Shown here: positions 30,401 through 40,533 of the stretch, one piece after another
Numbering within the stretch: the first letter of the stretch is position 1
Layout: every line of letters starts with the position of its first letter
Assembly (NCBI GenBank): GCA_014843695.1
Contig: CM026400.1
Span: 46,564,221 to 46,628,220, forward strand
DNA from: Archivesica marissinica
Taxonomy: Eukaryota > Mollusca > Bivalvia > Venerida > Vesicomyidae
Direction of reading: 5' to 3'
Length of the DNA stretch: 64,000 bases
Notes under the pieces: model-generated
Told to the model about the DNA's origin: nothing
Seen by the model: only the letters and a program-made list of their open reading frames with translations
Databases searched by the model: none
Program-made: the position numbers and the translations under genes

Positions 30401-33400
30401 CAGGGTTTTAAGTATAATTGGCTTAATTTGGTCAGGACCACTAGCCTTATGGGGGTTCAGGTTATTGAGAAGTTTCTCTATGCCATTTGAGCTTACTGTG
30501 ATCTCATTCATGTTTGGCGTGGATTGACCATTCAGGTTTCCATTTGTGTCCTGAATTTTCATTTTACAAATGGAGGTAAGTCTTAGTGGGGATTTGGAGC
30601 TGAAATAGCAGCTTCTTCATGATGGAATTTGTTTTCATGCTTTAGTGGTGGCATTGATTTGGAATCTTGCTTGGAATGCTTAAAGATGGAATAAAGTGTC
30701 TTGGTGTCACCGTGTTTGATCTGTAAGGATGGGAGGCATCAGCACTGTTTAGATTTAGGATGTTTTCTAGGTATTGATGACAAGCCTCTTTGACCTTTTT
30801 CCGCACTAAATGTTTTAGATCCAGGAATTTCTTGCGATTTGAAGGCGTACTTGACTTCCTAGTATTTTTAAAGGCCCTATTTCGCCTTCTAATCATTCGC
30901 TTAACACTCTGATTGACCCAGGGTAGGTGATCTCTTAACGATGACTGTTTGGATGGAATCCATTTATCTGTAAGGGTGTTTAGAGCATGAGAGAAATGTT
31001 CCCATAGCTCTTCAGTGTTTAGTGCGGTATATTTACATTCGTTGGTCATAACCTGGTGATAGTCACATAATGACTGTTTAATGGCCTGCCAGTTTGCTTT
31101 CTTATAGAGTGGAATCCTGCGAGGCTTTGATAACATATCCTTGCGGATGTGTTGACTTTTATTTCGACTACATTATGATCACTAATGCCAGGTAGAATAT
31201 TGACCTGGTTACTAACCTGGGGTTAGTTGTAAGGAATAAATCCAGGATGTTGTTTTCACGGGTGGGGAGGTTAACCATTTGGGTGAGGTTTGTATCATTA
31301 AACGTTTCAATGACCTGCCTATAGAAGGATGGGTGTTTGTTACGTGCCTGATAACAATTATTTACCGTCTCCGTGGGCTATTGGTTAAATCGTCCACCAA
31401 CGAAGCGAGAGGCCGAATGTTCGAACCTCGTCACATGTTCATTCTGGTATGGTGCAAGTCGCATGCTAGTTAAATAATGGTTACTGATCAACCTGTCATA
31501 CAAGCGTTGGCTTCAGGTTCGAAAGGCCCAGATATAGAGCCGTTACGATTGTGCCCTTAGGCAAGGCATTTAAATTCCAATTTGCCTCTTCTCTCTCCCT
31601 TGTAGCCATCTGGAATGAGGTCTCGAGAGTGTAAGTTGTAAGAACTTGTTTCGCATTCGTGCTAAAAATAAATCTTTATATATTAAACTAAGGATATGAT
31701 TCGGAAAGTACTGCTGTCCATAACAGTGGTCTCATGAGTACTAACTGGCCCGTCCTTTCAATAGGGGTGACACTATAATAAACAAACACTTTAATTTTTT
31801 TCAGGAATGTCTTTCACTAGGGGCTGTTGCATCGTTGTTGAAAGGTGTTAGCAAGGGAGATAGTTTGATGGTTGTATTTAAAGCTCAGGACGAGTCACGC
31901 CGATTTCGGGTCAAGTTCTCGCCGTCTGTAGACGGTACCGGGGAAGTATTATGTCGCGCATGCGTAGAGAGGCTTAGTAAGCATTTTCCGATTAAAGTTC
32001 CAGAAACAGCCATATCAAGATCAAGCTCACATATGGTAAATCCTGCGTTTGTTTTGCAATAATGTCGATAGTTTATCTTAAAGCGACACTACATCGGCGA
32101 AAACGCAAATTTGTACACAGTGTATTTTATGGTATAATTGTAAAAGCCGAGTATTTCAACTAATAAACAAACGTCGTATACGACTTTTTTTGACATAGCA
32201 AACTAATGTAAATATTTATCAAAATTATGTCTAAAAATAGTCATATCACTGACAAAAAGTGCAGATCCTGATGAGACGGCTCGTCACGAGCCGGCTCATC
32301 TGGATCTACACTTTTTGTAAGCCTATTTAGAGGTCGGTGGTGTTGAAAGGGTTAATGCAACGTGTGCATCCTGAATAACACGATTTATAGTACAGATTTA
32401 CCGTTACACCTGTACGAATGGTCCTGTGCACATCTATGTTTTAACTAATTTGATTTAAAATATCTCTCTAAGTGACAGTAGCACGCGGTTGGTATAGACT
32501 CCAATAATAAACGAAAGATCAGGAGCGTAGCTGACCGTTACATGACATCCTACTTTCGCTTTTGAGAGTATGTATACCACAAAAACACTGTTTATGTATA
32601 GAAAGTTAGTGTTCGAATTATTTCGGAAGCATTTGTAGTAGCAATGCTATTTATATGTAAAAAGCATGTTCAGAGCTTTTTGCGATGTAGTGTCGCTTTA
32701 AGATTCCGAACATCACAGCATTCTATGAATACTAGTATAATATATCCTTCGTCTTCAGAGGATCGAAGTATTATCATTACTAATGTTGATTAGTTTATGC
32801 AAATTTATTTTAGCTCGATTGCGAAACAAGTTCTTATAACTTATATTAATCACTCTCGAGACCTCATTCCTGATGGAATACATCGCCACGAGGGAGAGAG
32901 AAGAGGCAACGTGGAATTTAAATGCCTTGCCTAAGGGCACAATCGTAACGGCTCCAGCGGGGCTCGAACTCCAGGCCTTTCGCACCTGAAGCGAACGCGC
33001 TACCACTGCGCTATCACGACTTCCACTAGTGTTGATTGCACTATAATGTAGCAGTTTGTGTTATGGCACTGTGCTTCGGATGATGGTGTTCATGTTCTTG
33101 TACCTAGCTACCCGACCACAGAAGATAACTTCTACATCCCTGCCTCCAGCTACAGAAGGCTCTGTCTAACACATCCATCGCTTCGGTCTAAGGTTCCAAT
33201 CACAGACACAAAACATCGACGAGAAACAAGGTAAACACGACCAGATCACTGATATGCCTTGTGGTCCCGACCGGAAGACCTTATCCGATCAACGAATTCT
33301 TTTTATTTCACGGAGATAGGTCAAATAACAACAGAATGGCACAGCGTTTCATCGTGAACAGCAGGAAATGCAATGTTGTCGTTTTCGCTAGGCGTTCGTA

Positions 33401-35534
33401 TTTGTTTTGTTCATTCAACTCTCTTCGTAGCTTGCTGCATGCACGTTTCATTTCCGTTGGTTGCCTTTAGTAAACATTACTTACTATATGACCATAGGCC
33501 AAAACAAAAAAGTTGTGTCCTGTGGGTGTTGCCTGTGTCTTGGGCCTGTGGTTCCAATGTTATCCAGCACACACGCTCAGCTCCATATTTAATGCGAGAG
33601 GAAAGAAGCAGGTCTCGAACCTCTTACTTTGAAACTTCCGTTCCAATGCTCTGGTTATTGTGTTACCGAGGCGACTACAATCAAGAACTGCTACCCTATA
33701 CTATTGTACTCGAGCAGCGTTGTACATAGGCGTGTGTATGCCATGGATTAAATATGATATAACTTTATTTACTTTATTTATTTTACAATGATTGGGAAGC
33801 AAGTTCTAACAACTTATATTAATCACTCTCGGTGGCGCGGATGAAAGCGTAAATGTGGCCGTTCGTGTGGGAAGAAACCGGAGTACCCGGAGAAAACCTA
33901 CCTGTCCGATCTGGCGACCACCGTACCATCTCACATACTTCCCCGGTCCGAGGATCAAAACTTCCCAGTGTGCTGTGTTTTATGCAGCATCAGAAATATA
34001 TATATTACCAACATGTATGTCTCTGTGTTATACTTGACAGGTCGTCAACACTTCACGGAGCTCACCAGAAGACGATAGCTCACTCGTTGGTGACGTCACG
34101 ATTGGTCAGATTGCGCAAGTATGTTTAATACATGTTTCTAAATGTTGTGTAAAATGTAAAGTTGTACATGTTGTATCATTGTTTGAAATAAACTATGTTT
34201 AAACTAATACACGTATCATGTCTAATAATCCACGAGTCATTCTCTCGTTGTTTACGTCACGATCGGTAGATATGCTAAATGTTAAATGTTGCTACCACAT
34301 CTTGGAATTAGTTTATACAAATTTATTTTAGCTCAATTGCGAAACAAGTTCTTACAACTCGAACTCTGAGACTTTCACACCGGAAGCGAACACTGCTATC
34401 GCGACTTCCACAGTAGTATCTTGTTGAAGTCTGCAGTAGTTAATGCTATACCCAACAAATGAACAAGCAATGAACATGAATGATTGGTTACACACAAAAC
34501 ACCCAGATCTGATTGGTTACCCAAATCACAAAGTCCATATCTGATTGGTTACCCAAATCACAAAGTCCATATCCGATTGGTTATCCAAAACAAAACACCC
34601 ATATCCGATTGGTTACCCAAATCACAAAGTCCATATCTGATTGGTTACCCAAATCACAAAGTCCATATCCGATTGGTTATCCAAAACAAAACACCCATAT
34701 CCGATTGGTTACCCAAATCACAAAGTCCATATCTGATTGGTTACCCAAATCACAAAGTCCATATCCGATTGGTTATCCAAAACAAAACACCCATATCCGA
34801 TTGGTTACCCAAATCACAAAGTCCATATCTGATTGGTTAGTTGGTTTCCAAAACAAAACACCCATATCCGATTGGTTACCCTAATCACAAAGTCCATATC
34901 TGATAAAACGATATATTTCGCCAGATTGTTAACATTGTTTACGGATTTATTTGACATTAGGTTTTCGAATGTGTATATATTTGGTTTCATAAAATCTTTA
35001 CGTAATTGTTTATATTGTTTATATGATGGATTGTGTGGCTTGTGTTCAACATCGGACACAGTTCGGCGGTTATGTGCTAGTATTACTGTGTTGTTAAAGT
35101 CGTGTTTATACATTATCTTTTATTATGCCGCCCTCCCGAATAAATTGCTTCGGGTACAAATAGTTTTCGCATTCGGACAGTCCAAGTCAATATTTCCTGC
35201 ACGGGCTGTCACTTCTTCGGTTATGGAGGGATTTCCAAACTAATGTGCCACAAATATAGAGGTGAGGTATCGTACGCGTGACCCAGATCCGTAGCTTCAA
35301 GGTCAAGGTCACACTTTGGCGGCATTCCATTCATCACATACTGTGATATTTCTTATGTTTCAGGCGGTTGGATCGAATGCAATGAAACTTCCAGAATTGT
35401 ACGCTCGATTAGGAGATGGAACAGAATGTGATTTAACAACATTAATCAAGTTGTGTCTCGCGGACTCCGGTTTTCCGGCGTTCGTAGGTCAGGTTGAACA
35501 GGAACTGGATAGAATTAAGAAGGAAAGCCTATAG
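27492..35534 (+). CDS. REC114: Meiotic recombination protein REC114, five coding exons
   Basis: REC114 works with MEI4 and IHO1 on chromosome axes to activate SPO11 double-strand-break formation in meiosis. Exons: 27492-27578, 28322-28405, 31805-32035, 34041-34118, 35364-35534. Every boundary has AG/GT and all introns are phase 0, giving 651 nt and 216 residues. Signatures compared with mammalian REC114: WCLERYAR (human WPLQRYAR), ASLELTITTTNHVLIHHGKT (YLVLTIVISGHFFIFQG), SRRFRVKFS (SRLFRVQFS) and VERLSKHFPIKVPE, which make up the N-terminal PH-like domain, then an acidic linker, DVTIGQIAQ (TSLTQLAQ), and a C-terminal helix block LIKLCLADSGFPAFVGQVEQ (human LRLCLMDQNFPAFVEEVEKE), the MEI4-binding part. 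The start has context aaacATGG. The gene evolves fast, so pairwise identity is low, but the motif order is complete. Intron 2 carries an antisense LINE; intron 4 a minisatellite. Confidence 0.88.
27700..27800. repeat. 41-bp direct duplication
   Basis: ctaccatctcacataatgtg + ttttacgtttatttatcgtcg occurs twice in tandem at about 27713-27797, in REC114 intron 1. Confidence 0.8.
27845..28060 (-). mobile_element. tRNA-derived SINE
   Basis: On the - strand the tRNA-like head is at the right end (gtagtccagtggtaacatgc, ctggactggtaattcatgg, B box gcaagttcgatccct). The body contains cagatgggacgttaaaccga and aaagaaccagatgagattct. The relative at 36450-36790 is split by an insert. Confidence 0.72.
28815..31365 (-). 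mobile_element. 5'-truncated LINE (Jockey/CR1-like) with decayed ORF2
   Basis: Antisense in REC114 intron 2. Reading 5' to 3' on the - strand: the end of the APE endonuclease (NLPTRENNILDLFLTTNPRL then SDHNVVEIKV, about 31340-31150), the linker (WVNQSVKRMIRRRNRAF, 31136-30642), reverse transcriptase fingers/palm (NYRPISLTCVLCKVLE, DFSKAFDKVNHEKVL, 30560-29884), [20 protein letters not shown] and catalytic FADD (about 29880-29770), the thumb (SAKYLGVDISNNLSWDTHIK), and a C-terminal block identical in type to 25385-25708. Frameshifts near 29700 and 30290 and an in-frame stop show it is dead. The 3' end carries the same tail as the SINEs at 24960, 26045 and 62398. Confidence 0.88.
31363..31675 (+). 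mobile_element. Composite of two tRNA-SINE pieces
   Basis: The first head (gtctccgtgggctattggtt, gttcgaacctcgtcacatg) lies at 31363-31450. The second element (ttcaggttcgaaaggcc, gccgttacgattgtgccctt, gaatgaggtctcgagagtg) is a sense copy of the family at 32800. Together they abut the truncated 5' end of the LINE. Confidence 0.65.
32078..32701. mobile_element. TTAA-flanked MITE with AGCGACACTACATCG termini
   Basis: TTAA-AGCGACACTACATCG at the left is mirrored by CGATGTAGTGTCGCT-TTAA at the right. The inner terminal repeat extends as GCGAAAA/GCAAAAA. It starts 43 bp after REC114 exon 3, inside intron 3. It contains a nested piece of the CCCTTTCAACACC family and a strong hairpin at 32254-32316. 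Confidence 0.78.
32254..32316. repeat. Near-perfect inverted repeat, 30-bp arms, 3-nt loop
   Basis: Left arm 32254-32283 and right arm 32287-32316 pair at 27 of 30 positions around the loop tca; the centre is GGCTCG-tca-CGAGCC. The right arm continues into the cacttttttgtaagcctatt of the TTAA-ended MITE family seen at 16660. Confidence 0.85.
32800..33025 (-). mobile_element. tRNA-derived SINE, full length
   Basis: On the - strand: head gtcgtgatagcgcagtggta, gcgcgttcgcttcaggtgcg, B box ggagttcgagccccg; body gccgttacgattgtgccctt, atgaggtctcgagagtgatt; 3' end cgcaatcgagctaaaataaa. Best-preserved copy of the family with members at 9378, 22195, 31515, 34315 and 35943. Confidence 0.82.
33535..33705 (-). 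mobile_element. tRNA-like SINE head
   Basis: The - strand has gtcgcctcggtaacacaata and B box agaggttcgagacctgcttc. The body (ttgggcctgtggttccaatg region) is unlike the other SINEs here. Confidence 0.5.
33770..33965 (-). mobile_element. tRNA-SINE, truncated, 'gagtacccggagaaaacc' family
   Basis: Matches 20655-20905 through aagaaaccggagtacccgga, gatctggcgaccaccgtacc and ccccggtccgaggatc, then ends before the tRNA head, 76 bp upstream of REC114 exon 4. Confidence 0.7.
34315..34410 (-). mobile_element. SINE fragment
   Basis: Internally deleted member of the 32800 family (tttagctcaattgcgaaaca joined to ggaagcgaacactgctatcg). Confidence 0.6.
34480..34905. repeat. 32-bp minisatellite with 96-bp higher-order unit
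   Basis: Units of 32 bp (ccatatctgattggttaccc + aaatcacaaagt) alternate with a variant ending aaaacaaaacac; every third unit is the variant, so the true period is 96 bp, repeated about four times. The period is not a multiple of 3 at 32 bp but is at 96, which opens long spurious frames. It lies in REC114 intron 4. Confidence 0.92.
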
Positions 35535-35559
35535 AGTTGATGATTCAGTTTATTTACCC

Positions 35560-35705
35560 TCGCCGCCGGTAAACCATATGGGCGAGCAGCCCATAGAGTT
35601 CTATTGATTTGTCTATTTTATTGTCGATATGAGGGGCAAACTTTGAAGCCAACAGCGTTCATCACCCGGCCATGGAGACCTCGTATATATGTATTGATAG
35701 TAAAA
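35560..35705 (+). mobile_element. Probable LINE 3'-end remnant
   Basis: tcacccggccatggagacct + cgtatatatgtattga resembles the sequence just after the LINE at 40475-40515 (tcacccggccacggagacct + ctcatatctatatgta). It lies right after the REC114 stop, so it may supply part of the 3' UTR. Confidence 0.45.
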
Positions 35706-35942
35706 TATAAAATGTCAAGAGTATAAATGATTAATGTAAAACGTCAACTTTTTTCAGGTCTAAATATTTGGACTAATTTCATACATATTATGTTCACTTC
35801 TGGTCTCTCATACATTGTAACGATTCAGGTTTCCAGTAATAACTGCCACAAATTTGCTATTATTTTGGCGAAATTACTATTTATAAAGTACCTTCTGTTA
35901 TGGATATATAAACGTTTACATTTTGTTTGTTTGTTTTTGTGA

Positions 35943-36150
35943 ATTAGTTTATACAAATTTATCTTAGCTCGATTGCGAAACAAGTTCTTAACTTATATTA
36001 ATCACCTCATTCTTGATGGATTTCATCGCCACGAGGGAGAGAGGAGGAAATGTGCTGGGACACAATCGTAATGACTCCAGCGGGGCTCGAACTCCGGGCC
36101 GTTTGCACCTGAATCCAACGCACTGCCATTGCGCTATTGCGACTTCCACA
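35943..36150 (-). mobile_element. tRNA-derived SINE
   Basis: Antisense member of the 32800 family with an internal deletion in the body (gaggaaatgtgctgggacac) and a readable head (cactgccattgcgctattgc on +). Confidence 0.72.
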
Positions 36151-36445
36151 GTTTGGGGATTTAAAGTCATACCAACAACTTAGGTGATATGGCGACACTT
36201 CAGCTATTGTTGGTGGAAGTAGGACCAGTGCTGGCTGTATGAAATATATCAGGAACGGACGCCCAGACACCCGGGTATACCACCAATCTTCCACAAGTCA
36301 CCTGGATAGCTTCCTAACAGGCGTTGATATATTTTGCCTTGTCAGTCATATAATATATCTTTATATTAACACCGAGACCATTTTAATTGAGCCGTATTGA
36401 GTTTCTGGTAAATGTCATTTTGCCAGAAGTAAAAATGTGAAAAAT
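36150..36445. other. Non-coding spacer with dispersed-repeat look
   Basis: Contains ggacgcccagacacccgggt and ccaccaatcttccacaagtc, which have the style of a dispersed repeat, but no second copy exists in this window and no function is assigned. Confidence 0.3.
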
Positions 36446-36449
36446 CGAC

Positions 36450-36790
36450 TAGTGGTTAACACGCTGGACTGGTAATCCAGATATCGCAGGTTCGCTTCCC
36501 TGTTTGACCCTAATAAAATTAACAGTCTTGGAAATGTTTGTGTATATTATTTAGAAAGGAGAGGACAATCATAAGCTATACAGCTTTCTGTCCAATTCCT
36601 TATATCAGTTGTTGTAAATAATCATGTATTGACAGAAAATAAATATGTTTAAACTAACAGTCTTTCAGCTGGGACCTTAAACCGAGGTCTCGTGTCGGTG
36701 CTTTACATTGTGCACGTAAAAGAACCAGAGGAGACCCTGGAATGGGTCTCTACCTGTATCATTGCACAAATCATCGTCCACAAATCTAAA
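36450..36790 (+). mobile_element. tRNA-SINE split by an insert
   Basis: Head 36450-36530 (gactagtggttaacacgctg, ggactggtaatccagatatc, caggttcgcttccct). Tail 36655-36790 (cagtctttcagctgggacct, gaaccagaggagaccctgga). The 120 bp between is unrelated and ends in ataaatatgtttaaacta. The tRNA-like part looks like tRNA-Thr but has mismatched arms. Confidence 0.65.
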
Positions 36791-36843
36791 ATTACTAATC
36801 TCTTCATGAGGCGTCGCTCATATGGACAACTGGTAGCCGAAAC

Positions 36844-39800
36844 ATGAAGCAGAAACCTCTTGTGCTCATGCAGTGGAATGCTGAAGGAGTCGTTAACAAA
36901 AAGACTGAACTGGAGCAAGTACTACAGGACAAAGAGGTAAGTGTTTGCTGCATACAGGAAACACACCTGAACAAAGACAAGACGTTCAAAGTACGAGGCT
37001 ACCAGTGCCTCCGAGCAGACCGACAAGACAGACACAAGGGGGGTGTGCTCACTCTAGTCCGGAACAACATCAATGCGAGCGAAGTGAAAACCTACCTTAA
37101 AGGAGCGGAATACCAGGAGTTTAATATCAAGACCAAATCCTCGTCAACTACTACTGCCCAAATGACAAAGCCCTTGCCCTTGACACTATTGAAATCTCAA
37201 ACAGTCGATACATGGTTGTTGGTGATTTCAATAGTCATTCCCAGAGTTAGGGATATGCACAGTCTGATAGGCGTGGGGATGAAGTGGAGGACTGGCAGGA
37301 TGAGCACAACTTGATACTTGTCAACCCGCCCTATGATATACCAACCTTCTACTCTAGGCGATGGCACACTACTACCTCTCCAGATCTAGCATTCTGCACA
37401 GAGGAAATCCACAAAGGTGCGGTTAGAAAAGTTGGCGATCAACTTGGTGGAAGTAACCACAAACCAGTGTTCCTCACAATCAGCAGTGAAGTGATACAGA
37501 CAGACCATCCCTACCCTAGATGGAACTACAAGAAAGCCAAGTAGAGTCTCTTTGCTATTCGGTCCAATTCTCTTACTCGAGGCATACAGGTACAAGGAAG
37601 AGATGTTAACAACGTGGTGAAAGAGTTCAACAGCTGCATACTCAAAGCTGCCCATGAAACCATCCCTAGAGGTGCGAGAAGAGATTACAAGCCCTACTGG
37701 ACCAATCAGTTGCAGACCCTCCAAGATGAACTCACTGAAGCAAGGAACAGGGCAGAAGAACAGCCATCACAAGAAAACCATGAACAACTTCAGAAAGCAA
37801 AGGCACAGTTTCAAAAATCTAAACTGGAAACTACACGACGAAGTTGGAGGGAGAAAACTGCTGCCCTGAACCTTGAGAAGGACGGGAGGAAGTTGTGGAG
37901 GCTCACGAAACAGCTAAATGATGACGAAAATAGCAGACAGAAAATCACGTTGGATGAGGATGGGAAACTGTTGACCGGCAAAGAGACTGCAGACTGTCTT
38001 GCCAAAGCATACCAGAAAGAGGGCAACATCAAAGTCACACGCCAACAGCAAAGAGAGGCACGGAAAGAACAGAAGGATAGAAGTAAAAGACATACGGAAC
38101 AAGACTCCATGAAACTTCCACTTACATACCAGGAACCGTACACAGCTGAAGAAGAGGAAGTCACCAGGACCAGATGGAATCTCCAATGAGATGCTAACTC
38201 ATCTTGGATGCTCAGCCATGCTGAAACTTCTTGACATCTTCAATCTTAGCTGGGAAGAAGGCATAGTTCCGCAGATCTGGAAGGAAGCCACCGTTATCCT
38301 AATCCACAAGAACGGCAAGGATAGAAAGAAAGCTTCCAGCTATCGCCATATTAGTCTCACTAGCTGTGTGGTCAAGACAATGGAGAGGATAGTTAACAAG
38401 AGACTCATGTGGTACCTTGAGACAGAAAACCTCCTATCCAAGGAACAAGCAGGATTCCGATAGTTCAGATGCACAGAGGACCAGGTAACATACCTCGCTC
38501 AGGAAGTTGAGGATGCATTCCAAGACCGGAAGGTAGTTTTTGCAACCTAGATAGACCTCCAGAAGGCTTTTGACAAAGTCTGGACTGATGGGCTGCTGGT
38601 CAAGATGCAACGATGTGGAATTGCCGACAAGATGCTCTGATGGACCAAATCCTTCCTACACAATCGCAGAGCCAGAGTACTTGTTGACAACCAGAAGAGC
38701 AAGAAATTCCTCATCCGACACGATGTTCCTCAAGGAGGAGTGATCTCGCCTACGCTGTTCCTCATCTTCATCGATGACTTGCTTGCAGAGCTGTCACATG
38801 GTATCAAAGCAGCACTCTACGCTGACGACTTGGTCATGTGGTGTGTTGAAGAACATGCAACGACTGCCACATACAGAATGCAGATGGCCGCAGCATGGGC
38901 AGAAGACTGGTGCATCTCTATTAATAAGGAGAAGTCGTCAACCACACTCTTCACACTTTCCACCAAACAGAAAGCTGGAACCATCAAAGTCGGTGGAACT
39001 GCATTGAAGACGGACAACGAGCCAACATACTTGGGGGTGACATTTGACAGACGGCAGACATGGAAGCCACATATCCAGAAAGCAGAGGCCAAAGCAAAGC
39101 GCAAGCTTGCAATCCTTCGGAAGCTTGCTGGCACCACATGGGGTGCCAATGATCACATCTTGAAGACTATTTACCAAGGTGTGGTCAGGCCTCACCTGGA
39201 ATATGGATCCACCGCCTGGACATCATCAGCCAAGACCAACCAACAGACACTTGACAAGGTTCAGAACAAGGCTCTCAGGCTGATCACAGGTGCAATGAAG
39301 AGCACTCCAATCAAGGCCATGGAGAAAATTACTTCCATCCAGCCACTGCAAGAACGTCGCGACACAAGAATTCTTCTACAGACAGAGAAGTTTCGATGTC
39401 AGGAAGAACAACCGATGAAGCAGAGAGTTGAGGCACTAACGAGGAATCGTCTAAAGCGCAGCAGTTTCATCCACCAGTCCAAGAAGCTTGCTCGAAAGCA
39501 CACCAGCCATCTCCCAGCCAAGACATTGCCTCCAACGCCATTTCTATCCAAGCCATGGTTGACTAGCGATGAATCCAAGGTTATCATCTGCAGTACAATC
39601 CCATACATGACATCCAGAGATAGACAACATGATGACGTCAAACGTGCCCTCACACTAGCACACATCGACACGAGTTATCCTGGAGAAGCATGGATACAAG
39701 TCTACACAGATGGTTCAGCCACAAAAGCAGTAGCAAACGGAGGAGCAGGAGTGTATGTCCGACACCCAGATGGACACACAGTCAGTTGCTCTACCTACTG

Positions 39801-40500
39801 GAGTACACTGCAGCAACTATGGGGCAGAAGTACAGGCCCTTGAAACAGCAGCATCTCTAGTACACAACATTGTGGAGTGTGCCCAGGTTGTCTTCCTGAC
39901 TGATGCGCTCTCAGTTCTGGATGCCCTGTCTAACAACAAAGAACCCAACCTGATGGAAGCCCTTCGAACAGTCAGCGTAACTAAAAGAACTGTCCTCCAG
40001 TGGGTACCTGCACACATAGGCATCCCTGGCAATGAAGCCGCTGACCAGCTTGCCAAGCAAGGTTCTACCGAGAGGCAACCAGACAAAGATTTGACTTACA
40101 AGGAGAAATGCACCATAATCAAATCTGCATCAAAGCCAACAGTCGAGAAGGATGACTACCACCTTCTCACCAGACAGGAGCAAGTCACGATATTCCGGCT
40201 TAGAACAGGGCATAACCGCCTGAACTTCCATATGTGTCGGAAACTTGGACTAGCTCCATCAACTGCCTGCAGCTGCAACGTAGGGGACCAGACTGCAGAA
40301 CACATCCTCCAGGAGTGTCCCATTCTTCATGGGCTGAGGAAAACAACCTGGCCAACAGATACTTCTCTCCAGACGAAGTTACATGGCTGCCGGGAGGATC
40401 TGAGGAGGACGGCCCATTTCGTGTTTGCTGTCGGCTTGTCCATGTGATTCGCGAACGACAAGAAGAGGAAGAATCACCCGGCCACGGAGACCTCTCATAT
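36844..40500 (+). mobile_element. Decayed LINE with APE endonuclease, RT and RNase H (I-like clade)
   Basis: One ancestral ORF2 now broken by stops and frameshifts. Endonuclease: LMQWNAEGVVNKK, CCIQETHLNKD (catalytic E), GSNHKPVFLT near 37455-37490. Reverse transcriptase: SSYRHISLTSCVVKTMERIV (38330-38400), DLQKAFDKVW (about 38550-38582), VPQGGVISPTLFLIFIDDL (38728-38785), catalytic YADD in ALYADDLVMW (38811-38840), TYLGVTFDRRQTWKPHIQKA. RNase H: WIQVYTDGSATKAVANGGAG (39691-39750), VVFLTDALSVLDAL, WVPAHIGIPGNEAADQLAKQ (40002-40062). C-terminal Cys/His cluster CSCNVGDQTAEHILQECP. Breaks include a TAG at 37542, a frameshift before 38190, stops at 38461, 38549 and 38638, and a frameshift near 39840. 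The RNase H domain separates it from the Jockey/CR1-like LINE above. Confidence 0.9.
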
Positions 40501-40533
40501 CTATATGTAATAGGATAAATGTCATGGCTGGCA

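Noticed and set aside
34484..34884. Two overlapping repetitive ORFs of about 120 codons (+)
   Set aside because: Produced by the 96-bp period of the minisatellite in REC114 intron 4; no start context or family.
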